This document shows positions 1 to 11,794 of a stretch of DNA of 64,000 bases, one piece after another (the stretch's first letter is position 1; every line of letters starts with the position of its first letter). The notes beneath the pieces are model-generated. The model was not told the DNA's origin, did no database searches, and saw only the letters and a list, made by a program, of their open reading frames with translations. The position numbers and the translations under genes were made by a program. The DNA comes from Ceratobasidium sp. AG-K (Eukaryota > Basidiomycota > Agaricomycetes > Cantharellales > Ceratobasidiaceae). The DNA is taken from positions 124,001 through 188,000 of the forward strand of contig JAWNGF010000008.1 in the NCBI GenBank assembly GCA_037039685.1, in the 5' to 3' direction.

Positions 1-138
1 CCACGAGCTCGCGATCTCAGCCAGTTGGGATCTAGGGTTCTCACGATGGTATGATACTGTTGTTCAGCGTGCTCCGAATCCCCTGCGTCATGGCTCGGGA
101 GTGCTCGTGATAATAGGTTGGGTTGCCAGCGGGTACCC

Positions 139-376
139 CTCAACCAAAAGTGAGAAATCTCGGTCGGCTCCTGAGGTCTCGTGATGCCTGGGACTATCTC
201 GGCGGTCTCTGGAGCGCTCGGGATTGCTCATAAGCGCTCAGGAGACAATCGAGCAAAAGGCTCGTTTCTGCTCGTAACATCTCGTGAGCACTCATGAACC
301 ATCATGAGCTTGACGAGATAGTTCCCGCCATCACAAGAACTCACGAGCCAAACGAGATTTCTCGCTTTCGGTTGAG
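139..376. repeat. MITE-A copy 1
   Basis: A 238-bp non-coding element bounded by inverted repeats of about 24 bp. The left end begins CTCAACCAAAAGTGAGAAAT. The right end reads as its reverse complement with two mismatches and finishes GGTTGAG. A second copy of exactly the same length lies at 53081-53318. The interior is rich in CTCGTGA/TCACGAG words. No clear target-site duplication is visible, so the superfamily is not assigned. No ORF belongs to it. Confidence 0.8.
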
Positions 377-1205
377 CCAAGACTAGACACCGTCACAAAA
401 AAGCACGGTGCTAAATTAGGACAGCAAATTCGAGAAGTGCTGATCGGTCCCAATCGTCGAGGCTCTGACCCAGAAGGGCTCGAATTTACATCAGATTAGC
501 GCTTTAGAATCGAATCAAATTGACACGTTCCAATGATAAACCAATTTGCTCCGTTTATTGCAAGGCCCAGTCTATTAGTATTGAGCCACCCGGCTTAGCC
601 TCAAAATGCACGTACGGTTCCTAGTGGAGGAGAATTCAAAAGTGTACATTTGGTACTAGGACAGGCCATCAAGATTAGGTCGTATTAGCGCGCCAAAGAA
701 AAATAGATTCGCAAAGCCCCTGCAGAGCGTATCATACAGCGGCACAAAATATGTACAAGTAACCGTAGCGTATTAAAAGCCCTTGAGAAACACAGGAATA
801 ACAGTTTCGAGACATGGGTGAATAGCGGGCCCAGTAATGTTCGAATCACTGTTTAAGCTCCATCGTTGGAGAGTAGGCCCACCTTGGCCTTGTCTGGATG
901 TACGGGGTGGGAACGCGAGTCAAGGGAAGCGGCCATTGTGGCCATGGAAGGAGGGCGGGGCAGCGATGCGGCACAAGGAAGACCGGCAAGGTTGTTTGTG
1001 TGGCCAAGAGGGCGGATAGGTGGAACAACGTTTGGGAACAACGATTGGGTTTGAATAGCCTGCGGGAATGGAGAATGGGATTGAATTAGCAGGCAAGACC
1101 GACATCACAGGATCCTGCGTACTAGCCGCAGAGGGAAGCGGACCGAGGTGGATGGCACTTGGCCGCGAATGACACAGGCGATTGGGATCACTAATAGCGG
1201 GAGGA
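377..1205. other. No gene recognised
   Basis: Mixed-composition DNA between the MITE and the Plavaka gene. Only overlapping short frames of about 60 codons on both strands are seen around 837-1108, with no splice-site pattern or recognisable domain. It may hold the 3' flank of the Plavaka element, but no terminal repeat could be fixed. Confidence 0.4.
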
Positions 1206-3971
1206 TCACCGAGCTGTCCTCATTGGTCGCACCCGTCCTTTAGAAGGCGGTTTTCCAGCAGGAGCTTGACGAGGCTGGACTCGAGGAGCTTGATGGGCTT
1301 CCTGAAGTTGTGTTTGGGCCCGCTCACAGTCGCTTTGGGTACGTTCGAGTCCGCGATACGCTTCCAACTGGCTCTGAACAGCCTCGGCGATCATAGATCG
1401 GATGGCCTCTGTAACGTTGGCCTCGTGTTCGTTAGCCATCAGTAGCAACATGTCCGGATAGCCTCCACCAGACGAGTCCTCCATCAACCCATCGTCCTCA
1501 TCCTCCCAAGCTCCCTCATCCTCCTCCTGAGTGTCCACCAATGCATCCCTCAACGTCCCAGTCCACTTTGATGGCCCATAGAACTCGTCCATGTGAGTCC
1601 GATGAATCCGTAGGGCCTCTCGTCGTTCCAGTAGCCTAATCATCCGAGGTAAAGCGTTAGGTCTTTGGCCTGATTTGCGCCAGGGCGCTTTCGCATATTG
1701 CCCATGGAGGTGTTCTGGCGTCTCGGTCGAGTATCCGTCCGGAACCCCAAGTCGACCAACCGACCAAGGATAATGCGACAACATGTGTACCTTAGGTAGG
1801 CCGTTCCATCCTCTTGACCCAATGAGCTTTGCAAACTCAATTGCCCATTTGTGCTTGTGGAAAAGTTTCAGCCAGTCCTGTAGCTTGGCGAGGTCTGTGT
1901 CGGTCATGCTGGTCAAGTGAGCGAGATAGCAGAAGTTGAGCAGAGGGCTTATTGCCCTGAGAACGGCAGTATGGGGTATGTCAGCCATCACAGGTAAAAT
2001 CACCTTTGCCATCTCCTTGCTCTCTCGACCCGTCCACCGCTTCACCGAGCTAAGACTGTAATTGAAGTGAAGAAGCCCATGCGCCGGTGTCATTGCTGCA
2101 AAACAACAATCGAGTTTCCCCTTTCCGAGTACCTTCCGAGCCCATTCGACGATATGATCCTAGTACATGCTGATATAGATCTGGTGGAGGAGGTCGGGGG
2201 CAATACACTCGTGGGGGTTGGTTGGCCAGAGACCCACCCAGAATGGCCAACCCGGACGTAAACGTTATACTTTCAGCATTGACACTTTTTTATGGGTCAC
2301 CAAGTTAACCAGTGTTTTGTTAGGGTTGCGCATTGGGGTGTCGAAGTCGAGCTCCCGCGGTCCTTGTATTCCTCCTTGCACATTGGACAGCCAGAGGGAA
2401 GCGTCTGGGCCATACCGCATTTCTGTGGCCAGTCAGCTTCAAACGCCACCATTGTTGGAAGAACACGCCGAATATACCCGTCCGCACAACGCATCTCCAC
2501 CCCATTTTTCCACGCGTCCCGAAGCGGGGCAAACATGGCCCGCATTGCCTTATGGACGGACTGCTGCCGAAGGGTGGACCGCTTGCCTGAGGGCTTGTTC
2601 CTGAAGGACTCGACTGGTAAGTACCCAAGTAGGACTACTGCCCTATGGGATGACTTTCGCTGTGTTGCCTTGCTGATGTTTCCCAGGGTGATGTACACGG
2701 GATATACATATTGGCTATTCATACCCATCGACACGCACGATTTGTCGCTTGATACGATCAAGGCGGCAATAGTGCCCGACGTGTCGAACTTGTCAAGCTC
2801 AAGCTGGGATTACGCAGGTAAGTCTCTAACCATTGGGATGCTGGATATACTAACTTGTAGCTCCCACCACCAGTCTCCAGTCCACATCTCGTTGTAGATA
2901 AGTGTCAGGTGGTCGATTGATGTCCACTGGCGCTCGGGCGCATATCTCATGTCCCGTTTGAGCTTTGGGTCGCCCATGAGCTTGCGTATCACCTCGATAA
3001 TGTCCCGCTTGAACGCATGTAGCAGGTATGTGTCGTGGACACCCTCCACAACAAACGTATACGATGACCATTTAGGCCCTGTGGGGAGCACGTCAACGTC
3101 AACCATCATTGACTGATTGTTATGCCACAGGACCTGACCACGATACTTCACGGGGTAAGTCGTCATAACTATACTTTTAATTTCACTTACAATCTCGCTT
3201 TCTAGGAAGCTGGTTCGCTCGTTGTTCGTGAGGTTACTTGCAGCCAAGAGCTCGGCCGCGCGAAATACCTTCGGCTCGGCAAAGGGCCCGCAGCTACCGA
3301 TATATGCCACGAGGTCGGGCTTGTCAAGCGTGTCGACAGATACTGGAGCGCCCGCCAAGTCGTTGGGGTATTGTTCAATGTGCTCCTGTGTTGACTGGGA
3401 AGCGCCCCCCCCCCCCCCCCATCAATGCCATTGGCCACGGGACGCTTCCCGCTGAGCTCGCCGCTGTTGCGCCTGGTCCCACTGCGCTCGTTGGACCCAC
3501 TGGCGTAACACTACTGGCTATTGCGCTCAATGCTGCTCCAGTCTGTGCATCCTGGCTGGGAGGCATGTCCGTAGTGTATGCCCATGGCCCCCACTCTGTC
3601 GTTGAAGGTACGGATGGAAATGGTGGCATTGCGGCTTGATTTATTGACGACTGGTTAGCTTATACCTCAGTTTGTGTTTGTTCAGACTCACTAGAAACGG
3701 TGCCATTGGCATGCTGCCTCATATACCGTCGAATTGCCGCTTGCTCAGCGTCACGGCATTCTGCCTTCAACGCACGATGTTGCGCGCACGCCCTGTCGGT
3801 TACAAACGCCCTATTGCAGTATGGACAGGTCGGACGAGGGCAAGATAGGTATGTGCGTGCGTTCCGATCAAGGTGTTGGCGAACGCGATATAGATGTCGG
3901 CGACTAGGATTTGTGCTGGCAGTAGCGTGCCTGCCGCCTGCCGAAGGGACTGTAGACATGGGGAAATACAA
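1206..3971 (-). pseudogene. Plavaka (CACTA-like) transposase gene, copy 1, broken
   Basis: This is a relic of the Plavaka transposase of basidiomycete CACTA-like elements, which would cut and paste DNA in the nucleus. Reading on the minus strand, 3971-3660 encodes a C2H2-type finger (CPYCNRAF...H...C). Next come a linker, an exon 3358-2855 (AELLAASNLTNNE..., IYNEMWTGDWWWELQ) and a 51-nt GT-AG intron 2854-2804. The core from 2803 then gives LDKFDTSGTIAALIVSSDKS and YPVYITLGNISK, followed by APDLLHQ and VKRWTGRESKEM, and by the C-terminal part PKVHMLSHYPWSV and TPEHLHGQYAK down to 1206. Lesions: a frame change near 2350, an in-frame TAA at 2267-2265, an in-frame TAG at 2162-2160 beside APDLLHQ, and a poly-G tract (3405-3420 on the plus strand) that shifts frame. 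The family match is firm; exon edges near 3630-3660 are less sure. It cannot make a full protein. Confidence 0.85.
3405..3420 (+). repeat. 16-nt poly-C tract
   Basis: An uninterrupted run of 16 C (G on the coding strand of Plavaka copy 1). The Ser/Ala/Pro-rich linker upstream and the STQEHIEQYPNDL peptide downstream lie in different frames across it. Its length therefore decides whether the two exon parts join. Replication slippage or assembly error are both possible. Confidence 0.9.
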
Positions 3972-4930
3972 TAGGCAATGGTTGTCAAAACTTCAGAGGT
4001 AAGTTATTGCATTGCTCACCCAACCAACGGTGCTAACGTCTCGTGTCCTTGGCCGGACTCCTGGCAATACGGCACTGAACAGAAATTGATATATTTCCCT
4101 AGATGCTTAGTGTTGAAAGTCCTGTTGACGCAAAATCCGCCAGTGCTTACCACTTTAAGATGCCTGCAACAGATGTAAGGGCGAACATTCTGTCTTCCAA
4201 TGCTCAACTTCTTTGTCACTCTCTCAACTCAATGTCGATGTGTATGATCAGATAGAACCAGTTCCAGCCACCAACTTCCAATACACGGCCTCATGTTTGT
4301 TTTGCTGGCCTATCGTTCCACCAGGCTTTGCTGATCAGTATTGGGCGACTAGATCTGGGTCAAATGCCCTCGACAGGTATGTGCCCTGATCAGTAACCTT
4401 GCCATGGGCCGTGTCTAGTAAACACATACCCAAATTTAGCCTATTGGGTAGATATATGCGCAACTGTGCGGCAGAAGGTAGGTCCTTGTGCCAAGTGCGG
4501 CGGATGGGTAGCATAAAATTTACTCAATCGCTCCACAATAGCCCATCCGAATGGCTTGGTGACGGCACTAAGGACCTATCAAAACTGGCCCTACTCACCG
4601 CCATCTAGCTTATAAGCGGAAAGTTCAGGTATTTTATCTCATTCCCCTCTCAATCTGCCAGGAAATTCACAATTATGCCAGACTTTGCTCAATGCATGCC
4701 AACAACGTACCTTGTCGCGATCTTACGGCCCGCACATCTAGCGCCATGGACAGAAGCATGGTGGTTCTTTGCTCACCTTGTTACCGGGATGCCGCGTCAG
4801 CACACAAGGAGTTGGCGCATACACTCGGCCTTAACGCTTTTGAGTCAGGTCTGGCTCAACCCACGCCAGCGACTGCCCTAGCGCTATAAATGACCCTCTG
4901 TACCCGGCAACAACCCACCACCGCTCCCCG
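3972..4930. other. No gene recognised between Plavaka copy 1 and the 5 kb gene
   Basis: Short frames only (66-69 codons at 3978-4219 and 4399-4889). Several GT...AG pairs are possible, but no exon chain or conserved domain could be built. The right end may be promoter and 5' leader for the gene starting at 4931; no clear TATA box was found. Confidence 0.35.
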
Positions 4931-6979
4931 ATGCCCCCTGCCTCAACACGTAGTCAAACCTCATCACTTCCGCTTACTGCTGCCACTCTCTCTGGTCTTC
5001 TACGGGTTGAGGAACCAACCACTACCTCATCGGTACCCGAGCGGTCCCTATTCTCTCGCTTGACCGCACTGTACTGACAGAGTTCTCTTTTAGGGTACCC
5101 GACCTTATCAGGCTCTCTACAATGCGTCCGACGACCAGATTGTTGAGCTACGACGCGACCAACGTAGCCGAACCCCAAGCGAGCGTGGACAAATTCTTAG
5201 TGAGTTTTCCATATATACACGTGTTCATGCTACAATGTTAACATTGACCTCAGTCAATGACAACAGCCCTGGCAAGGCCAGGAGAGCCAAGCGACAACAA
5301 ACCGTGCTGCACAATGCTGGCAAACGCAGCAAGGGTACAGGTAAGGGAAAGGGGAAAGGGAAGGGAAGAAGAAAGCGCCCCACGGCCTCGCAAGATAGCG
5401 AGGGCTTCACAACTGAATCAATGACAACGACGACAAGGTTGACGGAGACAAAACCAGCCTTGGAGATGCAGGCCGGCCCATCGACCTCGACAGCAACGAC
5501 GGCAGTGGTACGTGCCACCTTATTGTAGAGAACTTGACCAATAGTTTTGTCACTTAGTGGTCCCCACCTCCGACCCTCAGGAGCTCAAGGAGATCGTTGG
5601 AGGGACGTATGCGGACGAGCTTGACGATCCCGAATTCTGCGCCAGCCTCTCCAACAAACTCAAGAAACTCCTTGGAGACCAAATCGGGAAACCCACGTGC
5701 AAGGATCTTAAGGAGGCGCTCAAGCTCGTTCACTGTGGGGAAACTCAGGAGGCACCCAAGGAAGCTCCGGAACAGCAAACTCAGGTATGCCAGCAATGTT
5801 CAATTAATTTATACATTGCTTATTCTCCTTACAGGCCGACCAGCTCCCTCTAGAGGGTGACAATGGGAGCCAACTTGAAAGTGGGCCAATGCCCGGTACA
5901 TAGTCAATAACATTCCACGACCAGCAAATCACTAAAATATTACACAGGAGTAAAGCGGCCCCTTGTTACAGCTCCAATAGGCGTGTCAAAGCATAGCCGC
6001 CTTGATTGCTCCCGCACAGCAAGCACCGTTCTCAATCTGTCTCGGTCCCCAACCCCTCTGGCACTTGGCAATAAACTCACCCGGGCAAAGCCTCTCGGCC
6101 TGCTGCCTACAGCCGCTCGCCTCGGTGTGAGTGGCCCACCCGCTAGTCTCCCGCTCACTGCTGCCCTTTTGTGCACACCAGGTCAATCACAGCCCCAGGT
6201 ACCCACATCTCAAGCGCCGGTGCTTTCCCAGTCTCCTTCCCTGCTGCCAGCCATCTTCCAATTTGGGTTCGACGCCAATCTTGCAAACACTCAGACCATC
6301 GCCAAGGATACTCAGACCATCGACAAGAACACTGTAGCTGATCCCTGTGGACTATGCCTTTGCTACCTTCAGGATCAGCGTCCCACGGTCATGCTAGTAT
6401 TAGCATCCACCCCATCCCCAACCTTGCTCCTGCATTGTTGCCCAAGCTCACCACACCACCAGGTATTGCTGCCACTCGCCACACTGCTGCCCTCCCGGTT
6501 CTCTCCCAGCACTCATCCCTCATCCGATTTGCTGCCGTTGATTCAACTGCACCACTGGCCCGAGTGTCGCAGTCATAGCAGCCATGCACATGAAAACAAG
6601 AAACAGAGCAAGCCATACAATTGGAACAAGCGAAATCGGCTTTGAGCGCAAGCAATGCTCCAACGTGAATATGATGTGGGTCTATCTCCACAGGATGGGC
6701 ATGACTTGCTGGAAGAAGACAAGGCTGAGCAGATGGAGCAGTGAAACATAGCTAGCAGTAGACCGGTAAGCCATTTTTTATTGTTCTTACCATTGCCAAC
6801 ATTCTGACTTATGCCCAGACTAAACGGAAACACAAGGCCAGTCTCAAATGCCAGTCCAGAAGACCTGGCAAAGCTGCTAGCCTAGTGGTCACCAACGTTA
6901 ATGCCTTGTCATACACAGTAGGCCCTTATGTCACATGGAGTAGTGGTCTCATGATGTTGATTGAAAGCCATCATTGTCG
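4931..6979 (+). CDS. 5' part of a multi-exon gene of unknown function (runs on to the DUF6532-like part at 7970)
   Basis: A chain of exons with fungal-size introns can be traced. Exon 1 is 4931-5032 (MPPASTRSQTSSLP...). A 61-nt intron precedes exon 2, 5094-5199 (GTRPYQALYNASDDQIVELR). Exon 3 is 5254-5507 and carries a Lys/Gly run (GKGKGKGKGRRKRP). An acidic, helical exon follows to 5784 (ELDDPEFCASLSNKLKKLLG). Exon 5 is 5835-5895, and a long Ser/Pro/Leu-rich exon starts at 5948. A further exon follows an acceptor near 6818 (TKRKHKASLKCQSRRPGK). The start at 4931 opens the only frame that splices in phase to exon 2. A related start lies at 53946, so this is a repeated gene family. Low complexity suggests a disordered N-terminal region. 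The TIR element at 6980 cuts the gene, so it is probably not functional. The junction after exon 3 is uncertain. Confidence 0.45.
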
Positions 6980-7969
6980 TCAGCAAAAACCTGCCAAGGC
7001 TGGGAGTACTATAAATAAAGGGACTTTCAGGAATAGTAGTATATATCTGATAACTTTATCTGGAGCAATTTGGAACATTTTGGGGCTCTCCAGAGTAGTT
7101 TGAATCACTGCAGTAGATTTGGAATGCTCTGAATCACCTTGTGTTGGTCCAGAGCAGACCAAATCAACCCATGTTTCTGAAAGCACTCCAAATCACCCAT
7201 ACCTGATTGAAAGCACCCAGTCCAGCTCCAAATCACTTCAAATCCACCCTGAGATTTCAAATCAGCCCAAATAATACAACCACTTATTGGCTCAATTAGT
7301 CAAGATGTAAATTGCCTTTTTAGGTGAATGTGATTTGATTAGTCACATTTCAAATACAAGCTATCTTTTGATCCAGCCATTGGATTGCCTGCCCCTGTGC
7401 ATCAATGTGACTAAATGCTACAAAGTACCCCCAGGTCACATGAGGGGGTGACATGCCAGCAAGTGGAACAGGGGGGAAGAGGAACTTGGAGCAGGGAGGT
7501 GGCACTTCAACTCAAAGGTCAGGTGCCAATGGCCAAGTGGAGCTAAATCACTGTCCATTGTTGGAATTTCAAATTCATCAAAATTTGTCAGCAGATGCAC
7601 ACACAGCCTCAGGCTTTCCAAATATGGCTCAGCTACCATATTTGGACAAGAAATGAGCAAGATATTGGCAAAATACTTTCCCAGACACAAGTCTTTTTGA
7701 TGAAAAACTGTCTGAAATGCTAAATTTGCAATTGCGTGTTCAATTAGAATCCCTTTTGATCAACACACAGGGTTCCATCACTGATTTGACCAATTGATCT
7801 GAGGTGATTTGCAACCTACTGGGCTGATTTGGGGTGATTTGGAGCGTTTTGAAACTTGGCCCCTAGATTTACAGGCCTTTGAAGGCCTTTGATTTTTGGA
7901 CTTTCATGTAAGTGATTTGAGGATTTATAGCAGTTTATACTACTCCTGAGGTCAGCTGGTTTTTGCTGA
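6980..7969. mobile_element. Non-autonomous TIR DNA element, about 1 kb
   Basis: Both ends carry the inverted motif TCAGCAAAAACC followed by an imperfect repeat ending AGTA(C/G)TATAAA (about 26 of 36 positions match by eye). Inside the left end the word AAATCACC/AAATCAACC recurs. Inside the right end its reverse complement GGTGATTT recurs, as in the subterminal repeats of many cut-and-paste transposons. No transposase ORF is present (the longest frame is 84 codons). Coding sequence of the surrounding gene resumes directly after 7969. No target-site duplication was certain, so the superfamily stays open. Confidence 0.55.
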
Positions 7970-8740
7970 TGGTGCCTTTGCTACCCTGTTCCTGGGATGC
8001 CCAGTTGAAGAAGCAAGTGCTGATCTACTTGGGGTGGTATGTCAAACTACCATCATCTAGTATTTGTACTGACTTTATGTAGATTTGTGACCATTTGCCT
8101 GGTGGCCACACCTTCCTCAAGAGAAACATTTGTTTGGTCATTAGGGTCTCATATGGTTTCAAAGAGGATCCAGTGAGTCAAGTGGATGTTGACTACCACC
8201 TCAAGTTGTACAAGTCAATTTGGGAGGACTTCCATTTTGGGGTATGTACATTTTACCTGTTGCTTGCCAATTAGCATTTACCACTGCAATACCTCAGTCC
8301 CTCACAAAATTGCAAGACCCACTACAAGCATCCAGCTCTGCTCAAGGCTGTTTTGGCCGGGTTTTTTGAGGCAAAAACATTTGCCCTGTGCCATTTTCCA
8401 CATGTATTTCAACCCTGTATGCATTGAGACCTTTGCAACCTTGCTCACAATGGTGCATATTCCATGTCACTGGTACATGTTAGTGGCTGACATGTTTTGG
8501 AGGATTCAGATGGAGAGCTGCATTGCCAAGTGGCGCACAGGGTTTGAAGTCAAGGAGCACCTGAACTTGCAGGATCAGAGTATCATGTACCAGAAACATT
8601 TACTGAACCTGGAGGTCTTTGCCAAGGGCGCGTGCAAGCATTATACCAAGATGAGCCTTAGCTTTTACACTGCTGGAGTGTATGCCACATTTCCAGTCCT
8701 CTCTGACACTTACTAACAATGTCGTGCAGCTGATCCCGAG
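7970..8740 (+). pseudogene. DUF6532-like gene part, disrupted
   Basis: Coding sequence starts at the edge of the TIR element. An exon GAFATLFLGCPVEEASADLLGV ends at 8036. A 46-nt GT-AG intron (8037-8082) splices in phase to ICDHLPGGHTFLKRN..., which ends before an intron with donor GTATGT near 8240. Downstream, YKHPALLKAVLAGFFEAK and then FNPVCIETFATLLTM and CIAKWRTG...MYQKHLLNLEVF resemble the DUF6532 domain of agaricomycete proteins, which has no known activity. The two downstream peptides lie in different frames, so a frameshift near 8390 is needed. A further intron probably lies within 8450-8525. With the TIR insertion upstream this copy looks dead. The domain call rests on my memory of the family pattern and is moderate. 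Confidence 0.5.
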
Positions 8741-10552
8741 GTGTCCATTCAGCTGACAGTTTGACTGGAAGACATTCATCTGGACACACCCTCACCTCCA
8801 CCTTTGCCCTCACCCTTGGGTGCTGCTTTGCCCTTTCCCACTGCCTTGCCCATTGTCACACCGTTGTCAATGCCTGGACAAGTAGGTGGCTCTTAAACGC
8901 CCTGCATGCTCTGCTGGCTGGCCCAGTGGCTTGCAATTGTGTAAATTTGTACTTGTATTTCTTGGTTTGGTTGATCTATGCCACTGTTCCTCCTCTTACT
9001 TGCACCCACTATTTGGTCTGGTAACAGAGCAGCTTTATATATGAATGCTCTTGTTTTTATGAGCTGCTGTATTTATGTATTTGTCAATTGAACTCTTTGA
9101 AAGCAATGTTGCCTGGACCAAATCAAATGGCACAAGGATTGTCATGCAAATGTGCCAGTTTTGGTTATTCAAATATAGGAGGTAATTATCTGCAAGCTGT
9201 TGTTACCAACTTACCCCTGTGTTGATTTGTACATATTGGTAGTAGTACCAAACAACTTGGTGTTGTTGGATTGTCAATTTGCATTAGGATAATTACATTA
9301 ATCATTTGTACAATTACTGACTTGGATCACTGTATCAAATTACTCAATGTAAATTGCTCATTGCTAAGTTGATGGATTTGGCCTCAGAGTGATGTAAATG
9401 AAGGATTTTGATTGTGCAACACTAATCAACCTAAGTAGTCCTCTTGAGGGGGCAAGAATCTAAGTAACCAAATTTGTCACTCAAATTCTAATCAAGTCAA
9501 CTGGGCTAATCAAGCCAACTGGGACTAGGTAAAGCTGAACCTGGCTGATGGCAACAGATTAGATTGTACATGTCAAAATCAACAGTCACATTCTAGTTTT
9601 GCCAATATGTGTTAATCACTTGTTGCAATCTAACCAACCTGTCCACTCTTAAATTATGAGCTAATTTGAATGCTGGTGAGTCAAAATACTGGGGGGGGGG
9701 TAGATGTTTGTGCAAACCAACTATTTTGGACTAATTTGTGCTGATTAGTCCAGTTGCTTTTTACTGATGCAAGTAGAACTCCAAACTGCGCTGCCAGGTT
9801 CCTCATGTCCCAGAAAGTAATGTTGTGGGCAATTAACTTTACATACATAAATACCTGTGGGGTGTCAAGTAAGAATGCACTGCAATAAGGCTGTTGGGAG
9901 ACCATTGGGGCATAGAATAGGGTGCAGTTATTAAGTGATATGTTACTAACCAGTGTTATGAACATTATGTTACAAATGTGTTAATAATGATGGTAGAAAC
10001 TGACCCAGAAAAATGGTGTGTTAATAACAATTATTGCATAGCTCGGCTCAATGCACTGCAAATTGTCCTGTTGAATCAAGTTCAGCCCACCCTACATTGC
10101 CAGCAATTAAGGTGGGACCACTTCCAAGTGCTCTCCGACTGAATTTGACCCTTTGGTTTGGAAATAAAGGGAATCCATGTTGTACATGCAAACACATTGC
10201 ACCAAGTGCCCATTAAGCCAGAATACATGTTAGATATGGCAGCTGATAGCCGGGAAGCAACTGATTGGCAGAATTAGTTGTGCATCCTGCACCTGGGTTG
10301 TCCAGTGCTGCTCTTGGTTAGGCAAAGGACATACATCCAGCAATTTGTGTGCCCTCAAGTGCCAAATCAAGGCTGCACATAGGGCATACAGCATGTAGAG
10401 CTTGCTTGCTCAGGTTTGTAGCAGTGTCAGCCTATAAAGGGGGCCAGAAAAGTGCATAAATAACCCCAACAATCTACTCTTGAGGTAGTACTTGGTGTTT
10501 CACAGTTCCCTTACATGCAGCCTGATCACTCTTACCAATACAAATTGACTGC
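8741..10552. other. AT-rich DNA without a recognised gene
   Basis: Long AT-rich stretch with scattered short frames, none with domain signal. The first 280 bases may contain the 3' end of the DUF6532-like gene. A run of ten G lies at 9691-9700. No terminal repeats or LTRs were recognised. Confidence 0.4.
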
Positions 10553-11470
10553 TTGCATGTGGCTTTACATGCTCTGCCGACTTCTCTGCCTTTGGGCCAG
10601 AGTACCTATGATTTCAGATACTGGACTCCTGATCCTGACAAGCTCAATCTTCTTGGTGAACCATGTAGTGTGCTCAATGCTGATCTAGAAGATATTTTCG
10701 GGCTCCAAGCAGTCATGCCCCTGACCTTTCAAGAGCAAGTGACTGGGATCTAATCAATTCTAGATCTGTTTCTTACTACCTTACTGGCAACTTTTGGGAG
10801 AGGACTTTACTATCAAAATGGGTAGAAGATCTGTCAAACACAGTGGAGGAGATGTTGCAGTCTATTACAGAAAAGGTGTGCAGTTTTGCTGGTATTTGCC
10901 AGCTATTACTTACATATCTGGTACGCATATATGTTGCAACATAGGTTATTGAGCTTGAGGTGTTTGAAAGCACAAACAACAGACACAACGAGTGTGGTGA
11001 AGTCGAAACCAGTGCCAAAGAGGTGAAAAGCATAGATTTGATGGATGATGAGATTGGCATTGACAATGGGGAGAAGGTGCATGAGGCAGTGATCCTCAAT
11101 GCAAAGGGGTTTGATGTGACAGCTGTCTACAGTGGTGACCTTAGAAACCCGGTTCTGCTTGCTCTCCTGGTAGATTAAGTATTTGAGGGAGTGAAAGGAC
11201 CACAAGCAGAGATTTTGGGACCAGAATCATCATGCAAAAGGCCTTCTGAGGGACAGTTGTTGGCCAAGAAGGATGTAAGTGCAGTTAACTTGGATGTATT
11301 CTAGTTCACACAGTGTATTAGATCATATAAATTATTGTGTCACATGGTGGTAATCTATTATTCTTTTTTAGTACATATTTCACAAGCTACATGAACATGA
11401 GGTCAAACCACTCAGAGAAAGACACGTGAAGAAAGAAAGGCAAGAAGAGAAGACCAAACTGGAAACGCAA
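10553..11470 (+). CDS. Hypothetical multi-exon gene or remnant, function unknown
   Basis: Several adjacent open stretches look coding. The first, 10553-10753, reads YDFRYWTPDPDKLNLLGEP and CSVLNADLEDIFGLQ. The next, to 10875, reads NFWERTLLSKWVEDL. After an intron with donor GTGTGC at 10876 and acceptor ATAG near 10945, an acidic exon reads VIELEVFESTNNRHNE and IDLMDDEIGIDNGEKVHEAV to 11178. A TAA then interrupts the frame, which continues as VFEGVKGPQAEILGPE to a donor at 11275. A basic helix-rich exon (KLHEHEVKPLRERHVKKERQ) begins near 11372. The in-frame stop and a frame change after 10753 suggest decay. No domain is recognised. Confidence 0.3.
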
Positions 11471-11572
11471 GTGGGTGGGGTAATGACAGTGAAGTTGTGG
11501 GTGTAAGAAAGGCAGTCAAAGCAGGACTTGGGAAAGCCAAATCAGAAATGTCTATGGAAAGTGTCCCAGTGA

Positions 11573-11670
11573 CATCTATACAACTGGCATTTTCTACCTG
11601 GAAGGGGGATGTGGAAGGAGCGCTCCATCCACATCCCACTTCCCGGTAGAAAAATCCAGTTGTATAGATG
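11573..11670. repeat. 98-nt near-perfect palindrome (hairpin)
   Basis: Two 48-nt arms (11573-11620 and 11623-11670) are reverse complements with five mismatches, separated only by CG. The outer ends read CATCTATACAACTGG and its complement. It could be a very small foldback element or the precursor of a small RNA; no coding role is apparent. It lies 125 bp before the Gypsy-4 LTR. Confidence 0.85.
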
Positions 11671-11794
11671 GAGGAAATGAACCAGGGACATAAGACCATT
11701 GTTCAAATTGAAGAGGACAGATACTGAGAGAATGACAATGCATGGCAAAGAGACTGATGGGACTCTGCATATAAACTGCTGTCCATGAGGCAGT

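Noticed and set aside
2818..2860. Plus-strand intron with GTAAGT, CTAAC and TAG
   Set aside because: It overlaps the minus-strand Plavaka intron (2854-2804), which joins conserved peptides in frame; the plus-strand signal has no coding exons.
5235..5518. Minus-strand hydrophobic 97-codon frame suggesting a membrane protein
   Set aside because: It is the antisense of the Lys/Gly-rich exon 3 of the plus-strand gene.
8741..10552. RNA genes in the AT-rich stretch
   Set aside because: No tRNA arm pattern or other RNA fold could be recognised by eye.
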